This document shows, piece after piece, positions 7,145 through 15,685 of a DNA stretch of 41,242 nucleotides. The translations under genes were made by a program, and so were the position numbers. Location of the stretch: contig RPQH01000036.1 in NCBI GenBank assembly GCA_003820375.1, positions 1 through 41,242 on the forward strand, written 5' to 3'. The notes under the pieces were generated by a model. That model was not told where the DNA came from, did not search any database, and was given only the letters and a program-made list of their open reading frames with translations. Every line of letters starts with the position of its first letter. Positions within the stretch are counted from its first letter, which is position 1. Source of the DNA: Ignavibacteriota bacterium (GTDB lineage Bacteria; Bacteroidota; Ignavibacteria; Tepidaquicellales; OLB5).

Positions 7145-10100
7145 ATGAAAAAATTAATTTTGTCGATTTCCCTATTTCTCTCTCTTCATACAATTGCATT
7201 AATTTATCCTGTAAATTCCCAGGTAATTGAAAAAGTCTATGATAACAATTTTTATCCAGCTTTTACATGCAGTTTGGATAAAAGTTTATTATTACCCGGT
7301 GATACTCTTGACATAGAATTCACCCAGACCAATTGGATAAAAACTGATGATGCATTTAATATACAGGTATATAAAGTTATAGACCTTGAAAAATTCTTCT
7401 TTAATAAAATTAAAAACTATTATGGATGGAATGTATTAACCGCTGATGGTTCTAATATAGTTAATTATTGCGTATTGTCGGATTCTTTTAATATGAAGCT
7501 TATTCCGAAAAAAGATACAGTAAAATACCAAATAAGATATCATTTAGATTCAAAAGTAAGATATATTCCAAAAGAAAACGGTGCATTCCTGATAAAAATC
7601 TCTTTCAGGAAGAAATGCGCATATGTAGGATATTTTGTAACTAATCTTGGTCTTATCACTCAATCAACATATTCCTCAATATTATGTTATACCGTTAACA
7701 GGTATTCAGGAGAACCCATTTACGGCTCTGAACTTTCGTATTATTTCCAAAATAAAAAGATTGGCTCTGCAAAAACTGACAGTGCTGTATATAATATGTT
7801 ATTTGAAAAAAATGATATTGAAAATATGTACAAAACCGGGAATCACAGTCCGATGGTGATTGTAAAACGGGGGAGTGAAGTAACAGTCTCAAATCCCTCA
7901 GATTATTTTTCATTGCCGCAGGAAAGATTTACGGCATATGTTTATACAAACCAGCCGGTTTACAGACCACCTGCAAAAGTAAATTTCAGGGGAATAGTCA
8001 GAGAATTTTCGATTTCAGGATATAATAATTATCCTAATTCAGAGGTCAATGTTTATATCAAAGACCCAAAGGGAACGGAGATTTTCAAGAAAATACTCAA
8101 GACAGACGAATTTGGCGGATTTTCTGATTCTATTGAGCTTGATGAAAGTGCAGAACTGGGTGAATATAAAATAAATGCCCAGCTAATGATATTCGGTAAA
8201 GAGTTTAAAACAGAAAACAATAATTACTCACAAACATTTACAGGAAGCTTTTCTGCAGAAGAATACAAAAAACCGGAATATAAAGTTAAGCTGGAAACAG
8301 ACAAAGGTCAGTATACAAATCGTGATAAAATATCCATAAAGCTGCAGGCAGATTATTATTTCGGCAGCCCTGTGCAGGAAGCAAATGTTGAATATTACGT
8401 CTTCAAGAAACCTCTTTATAAGCCGTGGTGGTATTTCTCTAATTACAGGTGGTTCTATGAAGATTATTTTTCCGGTAAAAAAGAGGATGATTATGAAAAT
8501 TCATCTTTAATATACACTGGAACTGCAAAGCTTGATAAAAACGGGAAAGCAGAATTTGATTATGAAATTGAAGAAAATTTTAAGGAAAAATATACTTATT
8601 ACAGTGAAAAAACATACGAAACAGATTATATGTACATTGTATCCGCAGTTGTAACCGATAAATCCAGACGAAGTGTCAGGGATTCCAAATCTGTTAATGT
8701 AACCCGCTCACAATTCTATATAACATCTACAGCAGGGAAATATTTGTATAAGGCAGGTGAAAAAGCCAGTGTTGATGTTTGGGCTGCAGATTTCTCAGAT
8801 AAACCGGTTGAGACTAAATTTGAAGCTACTATAAACAGAATTTCGTATGAAAAGAAAAAGAAGAAAAATGTGAAGATTACAAATTTTGTAACATCGTTTA
8901 CCGGAAGAACAAATTATAACGGAAAAGGCACTGCATTCTTTGATGTGCTTAACGAAGGCTTATACGAGATACAGATTGATGCATTTGATAATTTTGGGAA
9001 AAAGATGTCGACAAATACAAGCTGTTATGCAGCAGGCAAAGATGTTTACCGCTGGTTTGAAAGAACAGGAACTATCGAAGTTATACCCGATAAGATAGTT
9101 TACAATCCGTCTGATACTCTAAGGGCAATGATAATAACGGCTGATGAGCATCCTGATATTCTTGTTACAGGAGAATCAAAAAGCTTATTGCATTACACTC
9201 TTCATAAAATAAATAATTTTTCATCATTCATAGAAGTACCTTTGAATGAATTATACGCACCAAATTTTGCTTTATCTGTAAATTATATTTCAAAAGGAAC
9301 ACACTATAAAAAAGAAGTTGTCGTACCTGTAATTCCAATCAAACAAGTGCTTAACGTAGATTTAAGTACAGATAAATTAACCTATAAGCCGCGTGAAGAA
9401 GGTGAGATAACGGTTAAAGTAACCGATTGGCAGAATAATCCTGTTAAAAATGCTTCCATCAATATTGGCATAATAGATGAAAGTATTTATGCGATAAAAC
9501 CTGATAAAACACCTGATATTAAAACAGTATTCTATTCGAAGCGAAATTGTTATGAAGGAATTGGTTTTAGCACAAATAATTCCATGTTTTCCGGAAGTTA
9601 TAGTTATGCAGTTTACCCATCGTTATCGGAAAGATTTAATTTAAATGAATATGACTCGCTTATAGTTAGTAGAGTTCTTGGTAGGATAACTAACGCAAAA
9701 GGTGATGGAGTTATAGGTGCATTAGTCATGATTGACAACCAAATTGCTGCAACTACGGTAAAAGACGGTACATTCGGATTCAGAATACCACAGGGTAAAT
9801 ACAATATTTCACTGATATATGACAGCAGGGGATATGAAGGCAGCTTTGATATTCAAACATATGAAACATCTACAACTTTCCTCGACATTAATGTGGAAAT
9901 GGGGAAAATAAATTATGCAACTTCAGATGATAAATTTGGAAAACGGTTATGTTATGGAAATGGCCCTTTAGATCCCGGTGAGAATTTATCAGAGCTCTTA
10001 AAAAGAGACACACTCGATGAAATTACGATAACCGCTGTTCAGGACGAAATAGAAGTTGAACAAAGCGGAAGAATGATATCCGAGCAACAAATAGAAGGAT

Positions 10101-12520
10101 CTCCTGTCAGAGGAATACAAAATATAGTTGCTAAAACATCAGGTGTTGTACAGGATGAAAAAGGACAACAAATAAATATAAGGGGCGGCAGAACAAGTGA
10201 AAACTTGATCCTTGTTGACGGTGTATCCACAACAAATCCTCAGGATGGCTCATCCTTTGCATTTGTTTCACCGGAAATGCTTAAGGAGATAGAAAATACA
10301 ACAGGTAAGCTTGTTGACGCTCAAATCCGCTCGGATTTTAAAGATGCTATTTTATGGCTGCCTTCAGTAACAACCGATGAGAATGGTATTGCCAAAATAA
10401 AAATAAAGCTGCCGGATAATCTTACATCATGGCGGATTACTGCAAAAGTGATTACAGAAGATACTAAAATTGGCCAGATAAACAATAATTTTATTACACG
10501 AAAAGACCTGATAATAAGAATGGAACCGCCTCGCTTTTTCCAGCAGAATGATGAGGTAACAGTATCGACTATTATTCACAATTATTTGAATGAAGATAAA
10601 AAAACATTTGTGAAGCTTTACACAGACAATCTGAATATGGTTGATACAGCGGGTTTTGAAAAGGTTATCAATGTCGGAAAAAATGAAGAAGTTAGAGTTG
10701 ACTGGAAAGTTAAAGTGAATGAGTCAACCGGTCTATCGCGTATTACTGCTTCTGCTTTAACCAATGAGGAATCAGATGCGGTTGAATATAAGCTTCCAAT
10801 TCAGCCGTATGGTGTACAAGTTAACCATGAGATTGACCTCAAATCAAGAGGCATAAACAAAAGCATAACCCGTACGTTTGATATTCCTGAAGGGACAGAT
10901 ATAAAGACAGCAAATGTACGGCTTGATTTAGCTCCTTCGGCTGCAGCCTCTGTAATTACTTCTTTAGATGACCTGGTCGATTTTCCATATGGCTGCATTG
11001 AGCAAACTTTGAGCAAGTTTGTTCCTGCAATAGTTGTAAATAATATATTGAAGGACCTGCAGCTTCCAACAGATGGTTATTTAACATACCGGCTGCCGGT
11101 CGTTCTAAAACAAGGATTGGCTAAGCTTTATTCAAATCAGCATTATGACGGAGGATGGGGCTGGTGGATTAATGACAAGTCTAATCCTTTCATGACCGCT
11201 TATGTACTCTACGGGCTGTCACTTGCTAAAAAAGGCGGATATGAGATAGAAAAAAATGTATTAAGAAAAGGTGCCTCTTATGTTTACAGCAATTCCTATG
11301 ATAAGAGCATTAACCCGGTTACAAAAGCATTTATGCTTTTCAGCATTTCGGATTTAGACTCATTATCTCTTGAACAGGTGAGAATTGCTTTTAATACAAT
11401 TAATACCGATTCATTGGATAATTTCAGCCTGGCATTAATGATACTCACTGCAAACCGCCTTGAAGAAAAAACATTAAGAAATGAACTGCTTAATAAACTT
11501 GCCTTGAATGTAAAGCATGATGATTTCGGAGCATACTGGGGAGATGATAAGTTTAATTATAAATGGTATAATGATAGAATCCAGATAACTGCAATGGTAG
11601 TAAAAGCGTTATTGAGTTCTGAAGATACAAGAATCCAATACAGAGATGTGATAGCTGAATCAGTTGATTGGCTGATAGAGCAGCGAAAGGGAGGAAGCTG
11701 GGGCAGTACACAGCAAACAGCTTTTATTATTTATGCATTAGCTGACTATATCAAAGCGAATAATGAGCTGAACACTGAATATACCGTAAATGTATATCTG
11801 AACAATAAACTTGCCGCTGAAAAACATGTCACAATTGACGACCTGATGAAAAAGGCAATACCAATATATATTGAAGGAAATTTGGTACAGGGTAAAAATG
11901 AAATAAAAATTGAGAAAATCGGAGAAGGAAAGATGTATCTGTCTTCAATATTAAGTTATTATTCGAAAGATAAAAGTCTTGAAGGTGCCGATAACGGTTT
12001 TGATGTGAAGAGAAGCTATTATAAGCTGGAGAAAGTGATGGATAAAGAAACAGGGTATTATTCTTATAACCCGGTTTCTTTAAAAGATTTTGTTACATCG
12101 GGAGATATTTTAATGGTGAAAATAAAAGTATTATCAACGGATTCCAAAAGGGAATATTTCATGCTTGAAGATCCAATTCCAGCCGGCTGTGAAGTTGTGA
12201 AAGATGACTGGGCATATACTATAAGTAAGGAAAAATATTATGACGGGTATTCGGGTTACAGCAGTTGGCGTTGGTGGTATTCTGATAAAACGATTAGGGA
12301 TAATAAAATATCCTTCTTCTCAACTTACCTTTATGGTCAGGAGTCGGAATTCTCGTACCTGCTGGAAGCACAGTTACCCGGCAAATATAATGTTATGCCA
12401 ACAACTGCAGCATTGATGTATTACCCGGAAGTAAACGGCACGGGAAAAATCAAGAAATTTGAGATAAGGGATAAAGAAGAAAAGAAAAATGATAAAAAAC
12501 CGGTAACAGAAATCAAATAA
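7145..12520 (+). CDS. Alpha-2-macroglobulin family protein with inserted regulatory and TonB-plug-like domains
   Basis: This is a 1791-residue giant exported protein (signal peptide ending VNSQ, no lipobox). Bacterial alpha-2-macroglobulins trap proteases in the periplasm. The N-terminal half has macroglobulin domains ('NQPVYRPPAKVNFRGIVR' near 270; 'EEYKKPEYKV' near 375; 'GIIDESIYAI' at 775-784). The A2M domain starts at about 1060 ('RSDFKDAILWLPSVTTDENG'). The thioester motif CIEQ is intact at Cys1284-Gln1287 in 'FPYGCIEQTLSK', followed by the helical thioester domain and a C-terminal domain. Between 784 and 1060, where the bait region normally lies, sit a carboxypeptidase-regulatory-like domain (about 843-925) and a segment resembling a TonB receptor plug (about 959-1035: 'ITITAV', 'QNIVAKTSGVV', 'IRGGRTSENLILVDGV'). 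No beta-barrel follows. No pbpC lies beside it. A terminator follows at 12596. Confidence 0.93.
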   Translation: MKKLILSISLFLSLHTIALIYPVNSQVIEKVYDNNFYPAFTCSLDKSLLLPGDTLDIEFTQTNWIKTDDAFNIQVYKVIDLEKFFFNKIKNYYGWNVLTADGSNIVNYCVLSDSFNMKLIPKKDTVKYQIRYHLDSKVRYIPKENGAFLIKISFRKKCAYVGYFVTNLGLITQSTYSSILCYTVNRYSGEPIYGSELSYYFQNKKIGSAKTDSAVYNMLFEKNDIENMYKTGNHSPMVIVKRGSEVTVSNPSDYFSLPQERFTAYVYTNQPVYRPPAKVNFRGIVREFSISGYNNYPNSEVNVYIKDPKGTEIFKKILKTDEFGGFSDSIELDESAELGEYKINAQLMIFGKEFKTENNNYSQTFTGSFSAEEYKKPEYKVKLETDKGQYTNRDKISIKLQADYYFGSPVQEANVEYYVFKKPLYKPWWYFSNYRWFYEDYFSGKKEDDYENSSLIYTGTAKLDKNGKAEFDYEIEENFKEKYTYYSEKTYETDYMYIVSAVVTDKSRRSVRDSKSVNVTRSQFYITSTAGKYLYKAGEKASVDVWAADFSDKPVETKFEATINRISYEKKKKKNVKITNFVTSFTGRTNYNGKGTAFFDVLNEGLYEIQIDAFDNFGKKMSTNTSCYAAGKDVYRWFERTGTIEVIPDKIVYNPSDTLRAMIITADEHPDILVTGESKSLLHYTLHKINNFSSFIEVPLNELYAPNFALSVNYISKGTHYKKEVVVPVIPIKQVLNVDLSTDKLTYKPREEGEITVKVTDWQNNPVKNASINIGIIDESIYAIKPDKTPDIKTVFYSKRNCYEGIGFSTNNSMFSGSYSYAVYPSLSERFNLNEYDSLIVSRVLGRITNAKGDGVIGALVMIDNQIAATTVKDGTFGFRIPQGKYNISLIYDSRGYEGSFDIQTYETSTTFLDINVEMGKINYATSDDKFGKRLCYGNGPLDPGENLSELLKRDTLDEITITAVQDEIEVEQSGRMISEQQIEGSPVRGIQNIVAKTSGVVQDEKGQQINIRGGRTSENLILVDGVSTTNPQDGSSFAFVSPEMLKEIENTTGKLVDAQIRSDFKDAILWLPSVTTDENGIAKIKIKLPDNLTSWRITAKVITEDTKIGQINNNFITRKDLIIRMEPPRFFQQNDEVTVSTIIHNYLNEDKKTFVKLYTDNLNMVDTAGFEKVINVGKNEEVRVDWKVKVNESTGLSRITASALTNEESDAVEYKLPIQPYGVQVNHEIDLKSRGINKSITRTFDIPEGTDIKTANVRLDLAPSAAASVITSLDDLVDFPYGCIEQTLSKFVPAIVVNNILKDLQLPTDGYLTYRLPVVLKQGLAKLYSNQHYDGGWGWWINDKSNPFMTAYVLYGLSLAKKGGYEIEKNVLRKGASYVYSNSYDKSINPVTKAFMLFSISDLDSLSLEQVRIAFNTINTDSLDNFSLALMILTANRLEEKTLRNELLNKLALNVKHDDFGAYWGDDKFNYKWYNDRIQITAMVVKALLSSEDTRIQYRDVIAESVDWLIEQRKGGSWGSTQQTAFIIYALADYIKANNELNTEYTVNVYLNNKLAAEKHVTIDDLMKKAIPIYIEGNLVQGKNEIKIEKIGEGKMYLSSILSYYSKDKSLEGADNGFDVKRSYYKLEKVMDKETGYYSYNPVSLKDFVTSGDILMVKIKVLSTDSKREYFMLEDPIPAGCEVVKDDWAYTISKEKYYDGYSGYSSWRWWYSDKTIRDNKISFFSTYLYGQESEFSYLLEAQLPGKYNVMPTTAALMYYPEVNGTGKIKKFEIRDKEEKKNDKKPVTEIK

Positions 12521-12534
12521 CAAATAATAGAATT

Positions 12535-12566
12535 TCTCGTTCCCAGTCAGGAGCTTGGGAACGAGA
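12535..12566. repeat. Perfect 11-bp inverted repeat (TCTCGTTCCCA type)
   Basis: TCTCGTTCCCA (12535-12545) and its exact complement TGGGAACGAGA (12556-12566) flank a 10-nt loop. It lies 15 bp after the macroglobulin stop codon. Hairpins with GTTCCCA/TGGGAAC arms occur as dispersed palindromes in many bacterial genomes. There is no T-tract, so it is not an obvious terminator. Confidence 0.8.
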
Positions 12567-12595
12567 CAGGTGGAAATATCTAATAGCAAATTATT

Positions 12596-12625
12596 ATAAA
12601 GCCGTTGAAAAGACGGCTTTATTGT
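12596..12625 (+). terminator. Likely Rho-independent terminator of the macroglobulin gene
   Basis: ATAAAGCCGT (12596-12605) pairs with ACGGCTTTAT (12613-12622) around a 7-nt loop, followed by a weak T-rich tail. It is 75 bp beyond the stop codon on the same strand. Confidence 0.65.
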
Positions 12626-12706
12626 TATATCACTACTCTCACAGAAGCGGGGTATTACTCGAAAGTCGGGTATAATGATAGTGAAGAAGCCGCAATATTT
12701 TCTCAT

Positions 12707-12760
12707 AACAAACTTAACAAACTTAACAAACTTAACAAACTTAACAAACTTAACAAACTT
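12707..12760. repeat. 9-bp tandem array, six perfect AACAAACTT units
   Basis: Six identical units run from 12707 to 12760. The unit is the same as in the array at 27980. It is the only one of the six 9-bp arrays that does not touch a stop codon: it lies 187 bp after the macroglobulin gene and 61 bp before the KTSC gene. I could not see a decayed minus-strand gene ending at its right side. Confidence 0.92.
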
Positions 12761-12820
12761 ATTATACGGAACTATTAATTAAATGAAATTCTTTGATTAT
12801 ATAATTTATTAGAGACGAAT

Positions 12821-13039
12821 ATGCCTGAGTTTAAAATAATAAACGTTACTTCGAGCAGTATAAAAAGCTACGGCTATGATAAGCAATTAAGAATTCTGAG
12901 AGTTTGGTTTTTAAATGGACACGTATATGATTATATAGATGTTCCTAACAGGATATTTGAGCGTCTGCAAGAGTCTCCTTCAAAAGGTGAATATATCAAT
13001 AGGATAATAAAAGAATTCATCTTCCGGAAAATAGCATAA
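12821..13039 (+). CDS. KTSC domain protein
   Basis: A 72-residue protein that consists of a single KTSC domain, named after the Lys-tRNA synthetase proteins to which it is sometimes fused. The pattern is complete: 'SSSIKSYGYDKQLRILRVWFLNGHVYDYIDVPNRIFERLQ' and then 'SPSKGEYINRIIKEF'. The family is small, cytoplasmic and of unknown function, and is often found next to phage or stress genes. There is no signal peptide. The ATG at 12821 is the first in frame. It is flanked upstream by a 9-bp tandem array. Confidence 0.85.
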   Translation: MPEFKIINVTSSSIKSYGYDKQLRILRVWFLNGHVYDYIDVPNRIFERLQESPSKGEYINRIIKEFIFRKIA

Positions 13040-13111
13040 AAGAATATTCTTTAAATCTTTTCTTTATTGGCTGACATATCTAGTTACTGTTTTATCAAAA
13101 AATTGATACAT

Positions 13112-13136
13112 ATGTCATTGATGTCATAAATGTCAT
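13112..13136. repeat. Three ATGTCAT heptamers phased at 9 bp
   Basis: ATGTCAT occurs at 13112-13118, 13121-13127 and 13130-13136, each start exactly 9 bp apart, with variable two-base spacers. This could be a short 9-bp array or a set of phased protein-binding sites upstream of the DUF5670 gene at 13274. Confidence 0.7.
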
Positions 13137-13273
13137 ACATTAATTGACTTAACCGGTTTCATTTTAATTCAAATATATTATAAATGCTGAATTTTAAGGT
13201 ATTTCATATCTGGCATGTATATTGCTATTAATATTATCAAGATTGACTTTTTATAAACGAAAGGAGATAAAAG

Positions 13274-13426
13274 ATGCTCTGGACAATTTTTGCAATTTTA
13301 TTAGTTCTTTGGCTGGTGGGATTATTAACATCCACAACATTTGGTGGTTTCATCCACATACTATTAGTTGTAGCGGTTGTTGTTCTTGTGATTAACCTGT
13401 TATCAGGCCGAAGAACAACCATATAA
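13274..13426 (+). CDS. Small lmo0937-family (DUF5670) membrane protein
   Basis: A 50-residue hydrophobic protein with the family pattern: 'MLWTIFAILLVLWLVGLLT', then 'TFGGFIHILLVVAVVVLVINLLSGRR'. It has two transmembrane segments (about 3-19 and 27-44) joined by a Thr-Phe-Gly-Gly turn, with a positively charged end. Proteins of this family are abundant in bacteria and often induced by stress, but their role is not known. A strong ribosome binding site (AAAGGAGAT) lies about 6 bp before the ATG, one of the best in the window, which suggests high expression. The gene is very short but the family match and the binding site make it convincing. Confidence 0.88.
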   Translation: MLWTIFAILLVLWLVGLLTSTTFGGFIHILLVVAVVVLVINLLSGRRTTI

Positions 13427-13625
13427 CACGGTATAATTATGAGAAATGCCGGTAGTAAGAAAGCTTAGATCTTTATACAAACTTATATACTAGTTTATGA
13501 TAACCGATTCTTTATGTTCATGCTGTATAGACGGCGACGGGAACGAAAGATAAGTTAACGAGTATAAGAATGTATAAAGATCTCTTTCTTGAATATAAAC
13601 GAGTTTGATTAAAGAGGAAAACAAT

Positions 13626-14516
13626 ATGAGTGCAAGTTACGTAAATGAACCGGGTAAAGTTTACCCGCCTGACAAGTACAGAAGAAATACAGCTTTATAT
13701 ATAGCTCTGGCTGTATTGGGTCTGTTACTTGTTATTTTGATTGCATATTTAGCTTTATCAAGAGAATCTAAATATGAAACAGGAATGGAATATTTGCAGG
13801 CAAAAGACTATAACTCAGCTCTTGCCGAATTTCAGGATATATCGCCAAAAGATAATGATTTCAGAAGAGCACAAAATAAAATAAATTATATTTATGGAGT
13901 TAAATCCTTTAATGACGGTAATTTTGATGAAGCAAAAATATACCTAACAAAAGTAGAGCCTTCCGATGAATATTATAATGAATCCAAATTAATGCTGGAA
14001 AAAATAGCAAGTAATGTCAGGGAGGATGAGCTTCAAACGCAGCTGAGCGAGGCAAAAAACAAAAAAGATACTGTTATCATAAAAGAGAAAGAACCTGCAA
14101 ATACCGGCGGAAATACACCAATTGAAAAACCTCCCGTTAAAAATACGGATGAAGAAATCAGCAAAAAATATATAACTCAGGTTGAAAGCTTAATTAATAA
14201 ATTTCAGACGACTTATCAATCTTCTGAAAATGCAAGTGTTGAATCAAAGAGGAATTATGTTAGCAATATGTCTTCGATAATGTCTCAATTAAACAGCTTA
14301 AGCTATAATGCTAACGAAAAAAATGCATTGGTTATTGATTTGAAAAGTACAGCAGCCAGATGGATGAGTAAAAGAATAGAGTTTATCAATAAATTGATAT
14401 CAGAGAATTCAGTAGGCGTTACAAATACGACAAGGTCTTCAAAAGAGGAAGGCGATAAGCTGTACAACATGACTAATAACCAGCTTACAAAAACTAAAGG
14501 ATTTTATAACAAATAA
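13626..14516 (+). CDS. Membrane-anchored TPR-like protein
   Basis: A 296-residue protein with a short polar N-terminus, one transmembrane helix (about residues 23-45: 'ALYIALAVLGLLLVILIAYLAL') and an extracytoplasmic part. Residues about 50-130 have two tetratricopeptide-like helical pairs ('GMEYLQAKDYNSALAEFQ' and 'GVKSFNDGNFDEAKIYLTKV'), then a charged linker rich in Lys, Glu and Pro, and a helical C-terminal region (about 180-296). A longer frame opens with a TTG at 13605, but the ATG at 13626 has an AAAGAGGA binding site 7 bp upstream and is preferred. The next gene (NBR1-Ig protein) follows after 33 bp, also with a good binding site, so the two are probably cotranscribed and could form an envelope complex. 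No known family name. Confidence 0.75.
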   Translation: MSASYVNEPGKVYPPDKYRRNTALYIALAVLGLLLVILIAYLALSRESKYETGMEYLQAKDYNSALAEFQDISPKDNDFRRAQNKINYIYGVKSFNDGNFDEAKIYLTKVEPSDEYYNESKLMLEKIASNVREDELQTQLSEAKNKKDTVIIKEKEPANTGGNTPIEKPPVKNTDEEISKKYITQVESLINKFQTTYQSSENASVESKRNYVSNMSSIMSQLNSLSYNANEKNALVIDLKSTAARWMSKRIEFINKLISENSVGVTNTTRSSKEEGDKLYNMTNNQLTKTKGFYNK

Positions 14517-14549
14517 TAAATAGTAATAGTAAAAGAGGAGAGAATTAAT

Positions 14550-15497
14550 ATGTTAAGTATAAAGGGTTATTTTAAATTAATAATCGGTTTGTTCTTTATC
14601 CTGGCAATAATAAGGAACATTAAAGCACAGGATGCCGAACGATACAGGGAAGGCAATGTCGTACTTGATAATGCTGTCTACGTAACACAATCGGTACCAA
14701 CCACAATGGTTGAAGGACAAACCTATAAAGTTATTATTACGGTAAGGAATAACGGAACAACTACATGGTCTCCGAATTCCTCAACAGATGTATCAGGTTA
14801 TAAGCTGGCACTGGTAGATATGGGTGATAATAACAGGAATACAGGATATTGGGGAGTTACTGAATCACCCGTAACGAAATCAATAGAACCGGGCGAGACA
14901 GCTACGTTTGAATTGAACATTATTGCTCCGGGTACACCAGGTACCTATCCGTTCCAGTGGGTTATGAAACACGGCGATGTTCCCTTTGGTCAGTATTCAG
15001 ACCAGGTTATGATAAACGTTGGTGATGTTTCATCTAAAACAGGAACAAATACCATGAATAGCTCTTCTTTTGTTGAGCAGAAAGTAGCTGAAGTGATGAC
15101 CTCAGGACATACATATGATGTAAAGATAACGATGACAAACTCGGGAAGCTCAACATGGAACACAGGATTTTATAAATTAGTATATATGGACCCCAGTATG
15201 AAGCCAAGCCCAATCAACACATGGGGTATTTCGGCTGTAGAATTACCGCAGACAATAGCTCCCGGTTCAACTGTAGATTTTTATTTTACAGTAACTGCTC
15301 CCGAACCCGGTGTGTATCCTTTTCAGTGGGGATTAATGAGCAGTACCGGTGAAATATTTGGAGACCCCTCTAAATATCTTTCAATTAAAGTGAATGAATC
15401 TTTAACGCCGCGTGATAAAAATGATAACAGTGAGAGAAAAGATGGTAACAGAAGACAAGATGAGAGAAAAGATAAAAACGACGATATGGATAAATAA
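14550..15497 (+). CDS. Exported protein with two NBR1-Ig-like domains
   Basis: A 315-residue exported protein (signal peptide ending NIKAQ). It has two consecutive Ig-like domains of the NBR1 ('next to BRCA1') type at about 38-165 and 170-285. Each shows the pattern 'FV.Q.V.E.M..G.TYDVKITM.N.GS.TW', then 'WG' and 'IAPGSTVDFYFTVTAPEPGVYPFQW'. In bacteria these domains are usually found in extracellular or cell-wall proteins. The tail (286-315) is highly charged and repetitive (Lys, Asp, Arg, Asn), unlike the rest. The ATG has an AGAGGAGAG binding site. A terminator follows at 15537. Its partner upstream is the TM-anchored repeat protein, so a shared function in the envelope is plausible but not shown. 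Confidence 0.85.
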   Translation: MLSIKGYFKLIIGLFFILAIIRNIKAQDAERYREGNVVLDNAVYVTQSVPTTMVEGQTYKVIITVRNNGTTTWSPNSSTDVSGYKLALVDMGDNNRNTGYWGVTESPVTKSIEPGETATFELNIIAPGTPGTYPFQWVMKHGDVPFGQYSDQVMINVGDVSSKTGTNTMNSSSFVEQKVAEVMTSGHTYDVKITMTNSGSSTWNTGFYKLVYMDPSMKPSPINTWGISAVELPQTIAPGSTVDFYFTVTAPEPGVYPFQWGLMSSTGEIFGDPSKYLSIKVNESLTPRDKNDNSERKDGNRRQDERKDKNDDMDK

Positions 15498-15536
15498 TCG
15501 TCAAACCTGGAATAATATCAGAGATACATGCAAAAT

Positions 15537-15569
15537 AGAAGGCGGAGATTATCGCCTTCTTTTTTTTTA
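15537..15569 (+). terminator. Rho-independent terminator after the NBR1-Ig gene
   Basis: AGAAGGCG (15537-15544) pairs with CGCCTTCT (15553-15560) around an 8-nt loop and is followed by a run of T residues to 15568. This is a textbook intrinsic terminator. Confidence 0.92.
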
Positions 15570-15685
15570 TATAATAAAACCTTTTCTAAATGAATTTAGA
15601 AAACAAACGAGGGTACTTTTCGCCATTTTTTAGTCATTTCATATTAATGGGTACCTGACTATATTTATCAATAAAACATAGAAAT

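Noticed and set aside
12374-12706. 110-residue minus-strand frame over the end of the macroglobulin gene
   Set aside because: It overlaps the well-supported gene, the palindrome and the terminator, and has no family match.
13237-13422. Minus-strand 61-residue frame
   Set aside because: It is the antisense shadow of the 50-residue DUF5670 gene, which has a strong binding site and family match on the plus strand.
13440-13600. Possible small RNA or tRNA in the gap before the TPR-like gene
   Set aside because: The GC-richer patch GGCGACGGGAACG is isolated. I could not fold a cloverleaf or find a terminator, so nothing is called.
13605-13625. TTG start for the membrane-anchored TPR-like protein
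   Set aside because: The ATG at 13626 has a well-placed AAAGAGGA binding site that lies inside the would-be extension.
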